From Tolypothrix tenuis PCC 7101 (lineage in GTDB: Bacteria > Cyanobacteriota > Cyanobacteriia > Cyanobacteriales > Nostocaceae): DNA of 64,000 nt. The stretch lies in contig NZ_AP018248.1 in NCBI RefSeq assembly GCF_002368295.1, positions 3,782,767 to 3,846,766 on the forward strand, read 5' to 3'. The notes beneath the pieces were generated by a model, which saw only the letters and a list, made by a program, of their open reading frames with translations, made no database searches and was not told where the DNA came from. Shown in pieces: positions 1 through 10,700 of the stretch. Each line of letters opens with the position of its first letter. Within the stretch, counting starts at the first letter, position 1. Position numbers and translations under genes: made by a program.

Positions 1-2
1 GA

Positions 3-1220
3 CTAATAATTGCGATCGCGATCGCAATTATTAGTTGCCACAGTCTAACACTACCGAGCGCATCCACAAGAGTGACGGTCAAACTTAGTGGTTGGGGCGG
101 TAATCCTGTGGAACAAAAACTTCTACAGCAGGTACTAAAAGACTTTGAAGCACAGCACCCCAAAATTAAAGTCAAATATGAGGTCATTTCAGACCAGTAC
201 ATGGACGTAATCAAGACTCGCTTGGTGGGAGAAGCTGCACCCGATGTTTTCTATCTGGATGCGCTAGAGGCTCCTTTCTTTATGAGTCAAAATGTCCTCG
301 AACCGTTAAATACTTATATCACTCCGGAATTTGATTTAGCAGACTTTGAACCTAACCTACTCAATAGCTTCAAGTACCAAAACCAAATTTACGGTTTCCC
401 CAAAGATTATTCCACTTTATCGCTGTTTTACAACAAAAAAGCTTTTGCTGAGGCTGGTTTGAGTAATCCTCCCAGCACTTGGGAGGAATTACGCAACTAT
501 TCTGAGAAATTAACAGGCAAAATCAACAAATATGGCTTTGGAGAAATTCCTGAATTAGCGCGTCAAGCTTATAAAATTAAAGCCTTTGGTGGACAAATTA
601 TTAATCAAAATGATTATGCCACCTTTGCTAGTGAACCAGGCTTGCAAGGATTGCAGTTAGTTATAGATCAGTATCAAAAAGACCGTTCCTCTGCTCAAAA
701 ATCTGATGTGGGCACAAACTCAGGTAGTGAAATGTTTGGTCAGAGTAAGGTAGCAATGGTAATTGAAGGAAATTGGGCAATTCCTTATTTGCAAGAAACC
801 TTTCCTAAACTAGAGTTCGCTACCGCAGAGATACCGACGATTAATGGTAAAAATAACACTATGGTGTTTACAGTTGCCTATGTAATGAATAAACAAGCCA
901 AACATAAAGCAGAAGCTTGGGAATTAATTTCTTATCTCACAGGTAAACAAGGGATGCAAAAGTGGACAGGGAAAGGGTTTGCACTCCCTACGCGGAAATC
1001 TGTAGCTGAGAAATTAGGCTATGACAAAGACCCGTTGCGATCGCCTTTTGTTAGTGGTGTCTCCTACGCTACACCTTGGCAAGCTGGCAAATATCCCGCA
1101 GCAATTGTCAATAATTTTGATAACCAATTTATTAGCGCTTTATTAGGTCAGCAACCATTAAAGCAAGCAATGGTAAGAGCGCAAACAGCAGCGAATAAGC
1201 AGATTCAGGCGATGGAGTAG
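3..1220 (+). CDS. ABC transporter sugar-binding lipoprotein, 5' truncated by window edge
   Basis: Family-1 extracellular solute-binding protein of a sugar ABC importer, expected to sit lipid-anchored in the periplasm and pass carbohydrate to membrane permeases. The first in-frame start inside the window is a GTG at 72, but the frame stays open to position 3 and encodes a hydrophobic stretch ending in I-I-S-C, which fits a lipobox. The real start therefore lies left of the window, and the GTG is internal. The mature part has the usual fold features: GWGGNP near the N-terminus, PDVFYLDA, YGFPKDYSTLSLFYN, and a C-terminal region with KGFALPTRKS. No permease gene is seen downstream. The substrate cannot be told from sequence alone. 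Confidence 0.85.
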   Translation, partial: LIIAIAIAIISCHSLTLPSASTRVTVKLSGWGGNPVEQKLLQQVLKDFEAQHPKIKVKYEVISDQYMDVIKTRLVGEAAPDVFYLDALEAPFFMSQNVLEPLNTYITPEFDLADFEPNLLNSFKYQNQIYGFPKDYSTLSLFYNKKAFAEAGLSNPPSTWEELRNYSEKLTGKINKYGFGEIPELARQAYKIKAFGGQIINQNDYATFASEPGLQGLQLVIDQYQKDRSSAQKSDVGTNSGSEMFGQSKVAMVIEGNWAIPYLQETFPKLEFATAEIPTINGKNNTMVFTVAYVMNKQAKHKAEAWELISYLTGKQGMQKWTGKGFALPTRKSVAEKLGYDKDPLRSPFVSGVSYATPWQAGKYPAAIVNNFDNQFISALLGQQPLKQAMVRAQTAANKQIQAME

Positions 1221-1328
1221 GAAATTAATAAAGATTAAACGCAGAGGAACGCGGAGGTTGGCGCAAAGTATCGCAGAGTATTTTCCCAGCTAATTTAGCC
1301 TGCTTCAACCAAATCAGGAAGGCGAACC

Positions 1329-1901
1329 TTAACCTTTTTCAAATACTACATCTTCGTAAAGGTCAGCCATTGTACCTTCAAATTTAATACTCTGTAATTC
1401 AAATGATTTATCTGCGGCTGTGTAAGATTGTAAAACCCATAAACCTTGCTCATTACGGCGGAAACACTCAACTCGCTGACGTTTGGTGTTAATTAAAACG
1501 TACTCTTGCAGACTTTCTAAAGTTTGGTAATCAGCGAATTTATCTCCTCGGTCAAAGGCTTCGGTAGAGTTAGATAAAACTTCGACAATTAAACAGGGAA
1601 ATTTTTTATAAGCAGGAGTTTCGCGATCGCGTTCGTCGCCAGTCACCATTACATCAGGATAGTAATATCTATTCAGAGATTCGATGCGTGCTTTCATATC
1701 GGCGATGTAAATACGACAGCCTGAACCGCGTACATGATTACGGACAAGCGCAAACAGGTTTCCCGCAATCGTAACATGGGAGTCCAGCGCTCCAGCCCTT
1801 GCGTAAATATAGCCGTCGATGTATTCATGCTTGATGTCGCTGTTTTCCTCCATTTGCAGGTATTGTTCAGAGGTGAGGTAGATTTCAGGTGAAGCAACCA
1901 T
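1329..1901 (-). CDS. Uma2 family (DUF820) putative endonuclease
   Basis: Uma2/DUF820 protein, a PD-(D/E)XK nuclease-like fold greatly expanded in cyanobacteria and of unknown physiological role. Visible family signs are SPEIYLTSEQYLQMEE at the N-terminus, HEYIDGYIYA, the YYPDVMV acidic motif, LIVEVLSNSTEAFDRGDKF and LQEYVLI. I chose the ATG at 1901 (190 residues) because a GAGG sits about 8 bases upstream and family members start at this point. An in-frame TTG at 1925 would add eight residues without a ribosome site. The gene stands alone, convergent with the upstream lipoprotein gene. Whether it is catalytically active is not known. Confidence 0.85.
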   Translation of the reverse strand: MVASPEIYLTSEQYLQMEENSDIKHEYIDGYIYARAGALDSHVTIAGNLFALVRNHVRGSGCRIYIADMKARIESLNRYYYPDVMVTGDERDRETPAYKKFPCLIVEVLSNSTEAFDRGDKFADYQTLESLQEYVLINTKRQRVECFRRNEQGLWVLQSYTAADKSFELQSIKFEGTMADLYEDVVFEKG

Positions 1902-2394
1902 AGTTAAGACCTCAGAATTTAGCAAAGGAATTTCTTGATTTTATTTCTATATAGAACTGATATTTGATTGTGGCAAAGCTTAGGTATACCTTTCTCCTTC
2001 TTTACCCTGAGGGAAGGGTGAATTGTTCCTTGGCTAATAGTACCTTGAGCCAAAAAAGAGCGATCACTCTCAATGTTGGTTGCAAATAGTCATTTTTTAG
2101 AAATTTTATACTATTTACCTTAGTATTATTACTGTGGTTGCTTATTAACATTATTAATCCGCTCAACCAGAGATAGTCATCATAAAATCAACAAATTTTC
2201 ATCAGAAATTCATAATTAAATCATCAAAAATTTATCTATTTTTAGATAATCCTCATGAAGATATACTTTCGATGAAGTTAGCAATTATTATTTTTAAGAT
2301 TTCAAGAACGATCAACGAATCTTAACCTGATATATACGTAGAAAGCTTATATTTTACGCAAAGCAATTTAGCAATTATTTGTAGATAAAAAATT
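1902..2394. other. Intergenic region without recognised gene
   Basis: AT-rich stretch between the divergent Uma2 and malectin-protein genes. It should hold both promoters, but I see no clear operator, hairpin or RNA gene. A GAAGGGTGAATTGTTCC-type repeat scrap lies near 2010-2035. Confidence 0.4.
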
Positions 2395-5300
2395 ATGGCT
2401 GCCATCAGGATTAATGTAGGGGGACAAGCATATACAGATGGACAAGGTAATCAGTGGCTTGCAGATCAATATTTTTCAGGTGGTAACACCTATGGGACAA
2501 CAGCTGCGATCGCCAATACAGTTGAAGACCCTCTTTATCAAAACGAACGGTGGCTGAATGACTTTTCCTATGCAATTCCAGTAGCTAACGGAGACTATAC
2601 AGTTAAGCTGAAGTTTGCGGAATTGTTCTTTAATGCTGCTGGTCAACGCGTCTTTGATGTGAAAGCAGAAAATAATTCAGTAATTACTAACTTGGATATT
2701 TTCAAAGAAGCTGGTGCTAACACAGCTTTAGATAAGTCTTTCACAGTTAAAGTTGCTGATGGCACATTAAATTTAAATTTCCTCTCCAGTATCAACAATG
2801 CCAAAGTTGATGCGATTGAAATCATTCCCGTTACGACAACTCCAACTGCACAGGTAATTGTGCAACAGAGTGGTGGAAATACTGCAGTGACCGAAGGTGG
2901 CGCTACTGATAGTTACTCATTAGTCCTCAGCAGCAAACCTACCGCTAATGTCACTATTAACCTGGGGACAACTGGTAATCAAATTACTCTCGATAAAACT
3001 AGTCTGACTTTTACTCCGAGTAACTGGAATACAGCACAAACAGTTACCGTTAAAGCCGTTGATGATACTGCTGTGGAAGGAACTCACACAGCTAATATTA
3101 CCCACACCGTCAGCAGTACAGATAGCAAATACAATAATCTCGCTGTAGGTAATGTTGTAGTCAATATTACTGATAACGATACTGCTCCCACCCCACAAGT
3201 AATTGTGCAACAAAGTGGCGGAAATACTGCGGTGACCGAAGGTGGCGCTACTGATAGTTACTCATTAGTCCTCAGCAGCAAACCCACCGCCAATGTCACT
3301 ATCAACCTAGGGACAACTGGTAATCAAATTACTCTCGATAAAACTAGTCTGACTTTCACTCCAAGTAACTGGAATACAGCACAAACAGTTACCGTTAAAG
3401 CCATTGATGATACTGCTGTGGAAGGAAATCACACAGCTAATATTACCCACACCGTCAGCAGTACAGATAGCAAATACAATAATCTCGCTGTAGGTAATGT
3501 TGTAGTCAATATTACTGATAACGATACTGCTCCCACAGGTAAAGCCATACGTATTAATGCAGGTGGCGCTGCTTTTACAGATGGACAAGGTAATCAGTGG
3601 CTTGCAGATCAATATTTTTCAGGTGGGAATACCTATGGGACAACAGCTGCGATCGCCAATACAGTTGAAGACCCTCTTTATCAAAACGAACGGTGGCTGA
3701 ATGACTTTTCTTATGCAATTCCAGTAACTAACGGAGACTATACAGTTAAGCTGAAGTTTGCAGAACTGTTTTTTAATGCTGCTGGTCAACGCGTCTTTGA
3801 TGTGAAAGCAGAAAATAATTCAGTAATTACTAACTTGGATATTTTCAAAGAAGCTGGTGCTAACACAGCTTTAGATAAGTCTTTCACAGTTAAAGTTGCT
3901 GATGGCACATTAAATTTAAATTTCCTCTCGAGTGTCAACAATGCCAAAGTTGACGCGATTGAAATCATTCCCGTTACGACAACTCCAACTGCACAGGTAA
4001 TTGTGCAACAGAGTGGTGGAAATACTGCGGTGACTGAAGGCGGTGCTACTGATAGTTATTCATTAGTTCTTAGCAGCCAACCCACCGCCAATGTCACTAT
4101 TAACCTGGGGACAACTGGTAATCAAATCACTTTAGATAAAACTAGTCTGACTTTTACTCCGAGTAACTGGAATACAGCACAAACAGTTACCGTTAAAGCT
4201 GTTGATGATACTGCTGTGGAAGGAACTCACACAGCTAATATTACCCACACCGTCAGCAGTACAGATAGTAAATATAATAATTTTGCTGTGGGTAATGTTA
4301 CAGTCACTATTACCGATAACGATACTAATACTAATCCCACTCCTACGCCTGGAGCGATTCGGATTGATGTAGGTGCAACTCAAAGTTTTACTGATACTCA
4401 GGGTCAAATATGGCAAGCCGACCAGTATTTTGTTGGAACTAGTAATATCTATACTGTCACAGCACCTATCGGCAAAACAGAAGATGACCTTTTATATCAA
4501 ACAGACCGTTATGCCCAAAACTTGGCTTACGAAATTCCCGTAGCAAACGGTAACTATACAGTCAATCTTCACTTCGCAGAAAATTACTGGACTGACTTCG
4601 ATCAACGGGTATTTGATATTTCTTTAGAAGGTCAGAAAGTTTTCTCCAATGTAGACATTTTTAAACAATCTAAAAATGCTTTCTTCCCAGGAAATAACTC
4701 TGCTTTAGTGTTATCTGTTCCTACCCAAAATGTTAGTGATGGCAAACTTAACCTGAATTTAGATGCGACTGTTGACAACGCCACAATCTCAGCGATTGAA
4801 ATCATTCCCGTAACTGGGTCACAAGTTATTTTGCAACAAACGGGGGGTAGTACTGCAGTTGCGGAAGGTGGTGCTGGTGATAATTACTCATTAGTTTTAA
4901 ATAGCAAACCCACCGCCAATGTCACAATTAACTTGGCAACAGACAAAGCTAACCAAATCACCCTCAACAAGAGTAGTTTCACATTTACTCCTGATAACTG
5001 GAATATTGCACAAACTGTTACTGTCAATGCCGTTGACGATAAGTTAGTAGAAGGTAATCACACAGTCAATATTAGTCATACCGTTACTAGTGCCGATAGC
5101 ACATATAACAATCTCAGCATTCCCAAGGTTGCTGTTAGTATCGCAGATAACGAAACAGTTGCCATCAGCTTTACGCAAAAAGTAGTAGCGACAATTAATG
5201 AGTCCACACCTGCTGGCCCTACTACAGGCGCTTGGGGCCCAGATGGCAGACTTTACGTAGGCGATTACGATGGCACTATTAGAGCATACACTTTCGATCA

Positions 5301-6696
5301 GAATTACAACGTTACCAATACCCAAGAGATTACTACTCTTAAGGGCTTATATAACAGTGACATTTTAGGTATTGCCTTTAACCCGTATGATACCTCTGAT
5401 GCACCTAGTATTTACGTAGCTCATAGTAAGCTCTATGCCAATCGTGGCGGAGCTTTTCCTCAGACAGAACTTTCGCCTTATAGCGGTCAAGTCTCGATTC
5501 TGCAAGGAACTAATTTTTCTCAGTTGATACCTTTAGTAACAGGTCTACCAACTTCCAACCATGACCACGGCATTAATGGTTTAACTTTTGATAATAAAGG
5601 TGATTTATACATCAATGTTGGTGGTAACACTAATGCCGGGGTTACCAATGACAATATAGGTGGTATTCCAGAATCTCCTTTCTCTGCTGCTATCCTCAAG
5701 GCAGAAATTTCCAAATCTACCTTTAATGGTAAGGTTCAGTATTCTTTACCATCGAATTTCCAACCGCCAGCCGGATTGACTTTTGACCCAGCTATTAGTC
5801 AGGTGTTTGGAGATAAAGCCACTGTGAAACCGGGTGTTGACGTGTCGGTTTACGCTAGTGGACTGCGGAATCCTTATGATGCAGTGTTTACCACCAAAGG
5901 ATTACTTTATTCCACAGACAACGGTCATAACCCAGGCTTTGGAGATATTTCTACCTCAGCTACAACTCAGAAACCTGCAACTGGTGCTCCCGATGAGCTA
6001 AACCTGATTGAACAGGGCAATTATTATGGTAGCCCTAACCGCAATCGCGGCATTTCAGATCCTCGTCAGAATGTTTATTACGATCCATCGCAAGCGAGTA
6101 TTCCAGGAGTATATACTGCTCCCATCGCTACCAATATGGCTTCCACTAATGGTATAGATGAATATCGAGCTACAGCATTCAATAATCAATTACGGGGGAA
6201 TTTAATTACCCAGCGCTGGAATGCGGAAGTTTCTACTTACCAACTATCAGCAGATGGTAAGACGGTACAAAAAATCGATACTATCAATAATGTTGGTGGT
6301 GGGTTAGATATCTTAACAGGCCCAGGTGGTGCGCTTGTGGGCATAAACTATAGTGATAAAAAAATCACAGTTGCGACTCCTAATGATGCTGCGGCAATAG
6401 GTGTCACCGCTTACGATATCTTTCCTTGGCGCGCACCTGCTAATAATGATGCGGGTAAAAATACATTTGTTATTGGTGGCAAAAACTTTGGTACTTTGGC
6501 GAATACTCAAGTAATTATTGGTGGTAAGACGGCAACGATTACAGAAGTTAACAGCGAAAGAATTAAGGGTATATTGCCATCATTTACTAATACCAATCCC
6601 ATTGATTTGTTAGATGTAACTGTAAGCAGTAATGGTCAATTTTCAACGATTGCAGATGCATATTTACCACTATATGGCTCTGCTACATTTGTGTAA
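2395..6696 (+). CDS. Giant modular protein: malectin, Calx-beta-like, sugar-dehydrogenase-like propeller, TIG
   Basis: A 1,433-residue modular protein, probably extracellular and carbohydrate-binding. Domains in order: malectin 1 (about 1-147), Calx-beta-like repeats 1 and 2 (150-262, 268-379, each with VTEGG and a terminal NITDNDT calcium-type motif), malectin 2 (382-527), Calx-beta 3 (532-644), malectin 3 of a diverged type (654-806), Calx-beta 4 (809-921), a glucose/sorbosone dehydrogenase-like beta-propeller (about 922-1340, with WGPDGRLYVGDY, DHGINGLTFD and YASGLRNPYDAVF) and a C-terminal IPT/TIG domain. No signal peptide is present: the first malectin starts at residue 3. The malectin-Calx unit is repeated almost identically 1,143 bp downstream, and the first two Calx repeats are 345 bp apart, so expansion is recent. 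It is a paralogue of the next gene. Catalytic activity of the propeller is unproven. Confidence 0.85.
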   Translation: MAAIRINVGGQAYTDGQGNQWLADQYFSGGNTYGTTAAIANTVEDPLYQNERWLNDFSYAIPVANGDYTVKLKFAELFFNAAGQRVFDVKAENNSVITNLDIFKEAGANTALDKSFTVKVADGTLNLNFLSSINNAKVDAIEIIPVTTTPTAQVIVQQSGGNTAVTEGGATDSYSLVLSSKPTANVTINLGTTGNQITLDKTSLTFTPSNWNTAQTVTVKAVDDTAVEGTHTANITHTVSSTDSKYNNLAVGNVVVNITDNDTAPTPQVIVQQSGGNTAVTEGGATDSYSLVLSSKPTANVTINLGTTGNQITLDKTSLTFTPSNWNTAQTVTVKAIDDTAVEGNHTANITHTVSSTDSKYNNLAVGNVVVNITDNDTAPTGKAIRINAGGAAFTDGQGNQWLADQYFSGGNTYGTTAAIANTVEDPLYQNERWLNDFSYAIPVTNGDYTVKLKFAELFFNAAGQRVFDVKAENNSVITNLDIFKEAGANTALDKSFTVKVADGTLNLNFLSSVNNAKVDAIEIIPVTTTPTAQVIVQQSGGNTAVTEGGATDSYSLVLSSQPTANVTINLGTTGNQITLDKTSLTFTPSNWNTAQTVTVKAVDDTAVEGTHTANITHTVSSTDSKYNNFAVGNVTVTITDNDTNTNPTPTPGAIRIDVGATQSFTDTQGQIWQADQYFVGTSNIYTVTAPIGKTEDDLLYQTDRYAQNLAYEIPVANGNYTVNLHFAENYWTDFDQRVFDISLEGQKVFSNVDIFKQSKNAFFPGNNSALVLSVPTQNVSDGKLNLNLDATVDNATISAIEIIPVTGSQVILQQTGGSTAVAEGGAGDNYSLVLNSKPTANVTINLATDKANQITLNKSSFTFTPDNWNIAQTVTVNAVDDKLVEGNHTVNISHTVTSADSTYNNLSIPKVAVSIADNETVAISFTQKVVATINESTPAGPTTGAWGPDGRLYVGDYDGTIRAYTFDQNYNVTNTQEITTLKGLYNSDILGIAFNPYDTSDAPSIYVAHSKLYANRGGAFPQTELSPYSGQVSILQGTNFSQLIPLVTGLPTSNHDHGINGLTFDNKGDLYINVGGNTNAGVTNDNIGGIPESPFSAAILKAEISKSTFNGKVQYSLPSNFQPPAGLTFDPAISQVFGDKATVKPGVDVSVYASGLRNPYDAVFTTKGLLYSTDNGHNPGFGDISTSATTQKPATGAPDELNLIEQGNYYGSPNRNRGISDPRQNVYYDPSQASIPGVYTAPIATNMASTNGIDEYRATAFNNQLRGNLITQRWNAEVSTYQLSADGKTVQKIDTINNVGGGLDILTGPGGALVGINYSDKKITVATPNDAAAIGVTAYDIFPWRAPANNDAGKNTFVIGGKNFGTLANTQVIIGGKTATITEVNSERIKGILPSFTNTNPIDLLDVTVSSNGQFSTIADAYLPLYGSATFV
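2398..4330 (+). repeat. Intragenic near-identical duplication, 1,143-bp period
   Basis: The malectin plus Calx-beta segment around 2398-3190 recurs at about 3541-4330 with only scattered base changes (compare the matching tracts beginning at 2437 and 3580). Inside the first unit the Calx repeat starting near 2851 recurs at 3196, a 345-bp period. Both periods are multiples of three, so the frame is kept. Confidence 0.85.
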
Positions 6697-6760
6697 TGAA
6701 CCTAGAGGTTGTTTGAAAAACGATTGGCTGTATCTGTATACTTATTGATCCCCCGTAATC

Positions 6761-6963
6761 CAATACAGTTGAATTAAGCTTTTTAGCGATTGATTTGTCA
6801 CTTATTAAACGAAGCCAGAAGAATTGGGGGATTCTCCCCCAAACCCCCGATTGGGTGACGGTTGCGTCCCCCAAACCCCCTCCAAAATGATTGTTCTGTT
6901 TTGTGTTGAGTAACTAGTTTTTTGGTTTTGTGATCAATTAACTTTCTTAACAGAATTGTATTT
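6761..6963. mobile_element. MITE-like element A, copy 1 (uninterrupted)
   Basis: About 203 bp closely matching the outer element at 59646-60015 once the insertion in that copy is removed. Shared tracts include TGATTTGTCACTTA, GGGGGATTCTCCCCCAAACC, GTGACGGTTGCGTCCCCCAA and TTTTGGTTTTGTGATCAATT. The ends are degenerate inverted repeats (CAATAC..TTAAG at the left, CTTAA..TTGTATT at the right). No target duplication is clear here. There is no coding capacity. Confidence 0.75.
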
Positions 6964-7047
6964 CCCCCTGCTCTTTGCGCTTGTCAGGTCAATAGGGGGA
7001 TTTATTTTAGCATTTTAGTGAAAGGTTAGAAAACTGCAATAAAAATC

Positions 7048-7157
7048 ATATAGGACTCATATTTGATTTATGAAATACACGTAGGGTGCGTTATCACGAA
7101 GTGTAACCACCCTACACATACTTAGATTTTTTCAATAATCAAATCGGATTCCTATAT
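7048..7157. mobile_element. MITE-like element B, copy 1
   Basis: A 110-bp element with imperfect terminal inverted repeats: ATATAGGA..ATTTGAT..TGAAA at the left, and its complement ending in GGATTCCTATAT at the right. The centre holds an inner inverted pair, GTAGGGTGCGTTA and a partner in the opposite sense. A second copy, interrupted by other repeat sequence, is at 12447-12775. End scraps resembling it occur near 11258 and 19616. Confidence 0.7.
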
Positions 7158-7224
7158 CAATGTCGGCTAATTACTTACGATATGGTTGGTCTTGTTGGTA
7201 ATTGTTAAACTGTATTTTTATTTG

Positions 7225-7288
7225 CCATGACCCATGACCCATTACCCATGACCCATTACCCATTACCCATTACCCATTACCCATTACC
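7225..7288. repeat. Short tandem heptamer repeat (CCCATTA/CCCATGA)
   Basis: Tandem 7-mers of the type CCCATTA interspersed with CCCATGA, about nine units. Such short tandem repeated repeats are typical of Nostocales intergenic DNA. Confidence 0.9.
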
Positions 7289-7723
7289 GACTTTCACAGA
7301 TATGATATCAGACATACTATATGGAAAATGGCGATTAAATTTATTTATGCAAACAGTCTTTTTATTTGTTTATACATATAGTGCAAGAAAGGTGTGACTT
7401 TATATATTTTCTAATAGAGTTTTGCCAGTTGTCTGTTCCCTCTTTAGATTAATCATTGCTGCACTACAAGCTTTTACTTTGTGGGAAAAATTAATAACTC
7501 TCTCTATTAGGTGACAGTTACACCTATCAGTAAAATATATATCTTTATTGAAAATTTATAAATTCCTACTCATGTATTTAGAGAAAATTTATAAATTTTG
7601 GAAAGTTATAAGCATTCAATTTAAGACTTGTTTTAATCTTTAAAAAAACCTCATAAAAAGTTTACATATCACCTTGTTTTAGGTTTAGCTTTTCCGAGAG
7701 ATTAAGTAAGAAATTGTTTGGAA

Positions 7724-10700
7724 ATGACAACAATGGTTACCAAGATCCTCCGGATCAATACAGGTGGTGCAGCCTACACTGATACTCAGGGTAATCTCTG
7801 GGAAGCTGATAATTATTTTTCTGACGGTAACACTTATACTACAAATGCGGCGATCGCCAATACTGTTGAAGACCCCCTTTATCAAGACGAACGCTGGCTA
7901 GATAAATTCTCTTATGCCATTGCTGTTGATAACGGCGACTACACAGTTAACCTCAAGTTTTCCGAACTGTTCTGGACTGAAGCTGGACAACGTGTCTTTG
8001 ATGTAAATGCCGAAAATCAGTTAGTCTTTGATGACTTGGATATTTTTAAAGAAGCGGGTGGTAATAACATCGCTTTGGACAAGTCTTTTAAGGTTAAAGT
8101 CACTGATGGGATTTTAAATTTAGATTTCTTGGCGAGTGTCAACAATGCCAAAATCGACGCGATTGAAATCATTCCTGTAGATACAACACCCGCGCCAACA
8201 CCGACACCAACGCCCACACCCACACCAACGCCAACGCCCACACCCACACCAACGCCCACACCAACGCCAACACCCACACCAACGCCAACACCAACGCCAA
8301 CGCCGACACCCACAGCCACAGGCAAAACAATTCGTATTAATGCAGGTGGTGCAGATTACAAAGATAGCCTGGGTAATCTTTGGGAAGCAGATAATGATAA
8401 GTATTTTGATGGTGGTAACGTCTATAGTAAAACTGCTGCGATCGCCAATACTGTTGATGACGGCCTTTATCAAGACGAACATTGGTTAGATAAATTCTCT
8501 TATGCCATTCCTGTTGATAACGGCAAATATACAGTTAAGCTCAAGTTTTCCGAACTCTTCTGGACTGGAGCTGCACAACGTGTCTTTAGCGTAAGTGCTG
8601 AAGGTAATCCAGTAATTACTAACTTAGATATTTTCAAAGAAGCGGGTGGTAATAACATCGCTTTGGATAAGTCTTTTGATGTTACAGTTGCTGATGGCAC
8701 ACTGAATTTACAGTTTTTGGCGAGTGTCAACAACGCCAAAATTGATGCGATTGAAATTACTCCTGTAGATGCAACGCCAACACCCACACCAACACCCACG
8801 CCAACACCAACACCCACGCCAACACCCACACCCACACCAACACCTACACCCACACCAACACCTACACCAGAGGCTATTCGCATTAATGTAGGTGGTAAAG
8901 CTTATACTGATACCAAAGGTAATAAATGGGATGCAGATCAACCGCAATATGTGGTTGGTGACAGCAACGTCTATACCACCGCTGCGGAAATTGGCAAGAC
9001 AGAAGATGATCCTATATATCAAGACGATCGATATGCCGCAAAGCTAGCTTACGAGATTCCCGTAGCAGCTGGTAACTATAGAGTAAATCTGCACTTTGCT
9101 GAGAATTTCTTCACTGACTTCAATGACCGCATCTTTGATGTTTCCATAGAAGGTCAGAAGGTGTTCTCTGATGTAGACATTTTCAAACAATCCAAAAATG
9201 CTTTCTTCACAGGTAATAACTCAGCGCTAGTACTATCTGTGCCTACTGTGACTGTTACCGATGGCAAGCTGAATCTTAATTTGGATGCCAGCGTTAACAA
9301 TGCTCTGCTCTCAGGTCTAGAGATTATATCACTCACTGGCCCTCAGGTGATTTTGCAACAAACACAAGGCAGAACTGAGGTTACAGAAGGAAGTGCTGGT
9401 GATAGTTACTCGTTAGTTTTGAATACACAACCGACAGCAGATGTCACAATTAATGTAGTTAAAGGCGATCGCTTAGTTACAGACAAGACTAGCCTGACCT
9501 TTACTCCTGCTAACTGGAATGTTCCGCAAACGGTAACTGTCAATGTAGTTGATGACAAAATCGCCCAAGGTGCCGACAATCTCACCATTTCTCATACTAT
9601 CTCTACTACAGATAGTAACTATCAAAATCTCACGATTCCAGAACTTCCTGTCAGCGTCAACGATAATGATATCGTTGCCATCAGCTTCACTAAGAAAACC
9701 GTAGCTTCAATAGCTGCACCCTCAACTGCAGCTTGGGGGCCAGATGGCAGATTATATGTAGGTACTTACAGTGGTGAAATCAGAGCTTATACCTTTGATG
9801 AAAAATACAATGTTATCGATACCCAAATCATCACCACAATTCAAGATAAAGCTGGCAACAAACCAAACATCTTGGGTATTGCTTTTAACCCTTACGATCA
9901 ATCTGGTTCTCCTAGTATTTACGTTGCCCATACAAGGCTTTATGGTAACGGTGGTAGTGCGTTTCCTAAAACAGAACAGTCATTTTATAGCGGTCAAGTT
10001 TCCATACTAGATGGGGCAAATTTCTCCAACTTGACAGCTTTAGTCACAGGACTACCAACTTCCAATCAAGACCACGGGATCAATGCTTTAACATTCGATC
10101 AAAAAGGCGATTTATACATCAATGTTGGTAGTAATACTAATGCTGGTGTAATTAACAGCAACATTGGTGGTTTACCAGAATCGCCTTTGTCTGCGGCTAT
10201 TTTAAAAGCGGAGATTTCCAAACCTGGCTTTAAGGGTGATATCAAGTATGTTCTGCAAAATCCCCTACCTCCTGGTTATGAAATCCCAGCAGGATTAACT
10301 TTTGATCCGGCTGATAGTCAAGCATTTGGTGATGTTGCCAATGTTGTACCGGGTACTGACGTTTCAGTCTATGCAAGTGGTCTGCGAAATCCCTTTGGGG
10401 CAGTTTTTACTACCAAAGGATTGCTTTATGCTACTGATAATGGTCATAACCAAGGCTTTGGAGAACTTTCTATCTCAGCTACAACTTCTATCCCTGCACC
10501 CGGTGCGCCAGATGAACTAAACCTGATCAAACAAGGTGAATACTACGGTTCTCCTAACCGCAATCGTGGACGCACTGATGATCGCCAAAATGTTTTTTAT
10601 GGGCCAGATAAACCAAGCACTGATAAATATACAGCGCCACTCACAACTTTTGCTTCTTCAACTAATGGCATTGATGAATATCGGGCAACAACTTTCCAAA

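Noticed and set aside
7225..7288. Possible CRISPR array from the regularly repeated short motifs
   Set aside because: The heptamers are contiguous with no spacers; they are short tandem repeats. No cas gene was found in the window.
8017..8883. Minus-strand open frames with long Val-Gly repeats
   Set aside because: They are the reverse complement of the Pro-Thr linkers of the plus-strand gene and have no start signals or domain features.
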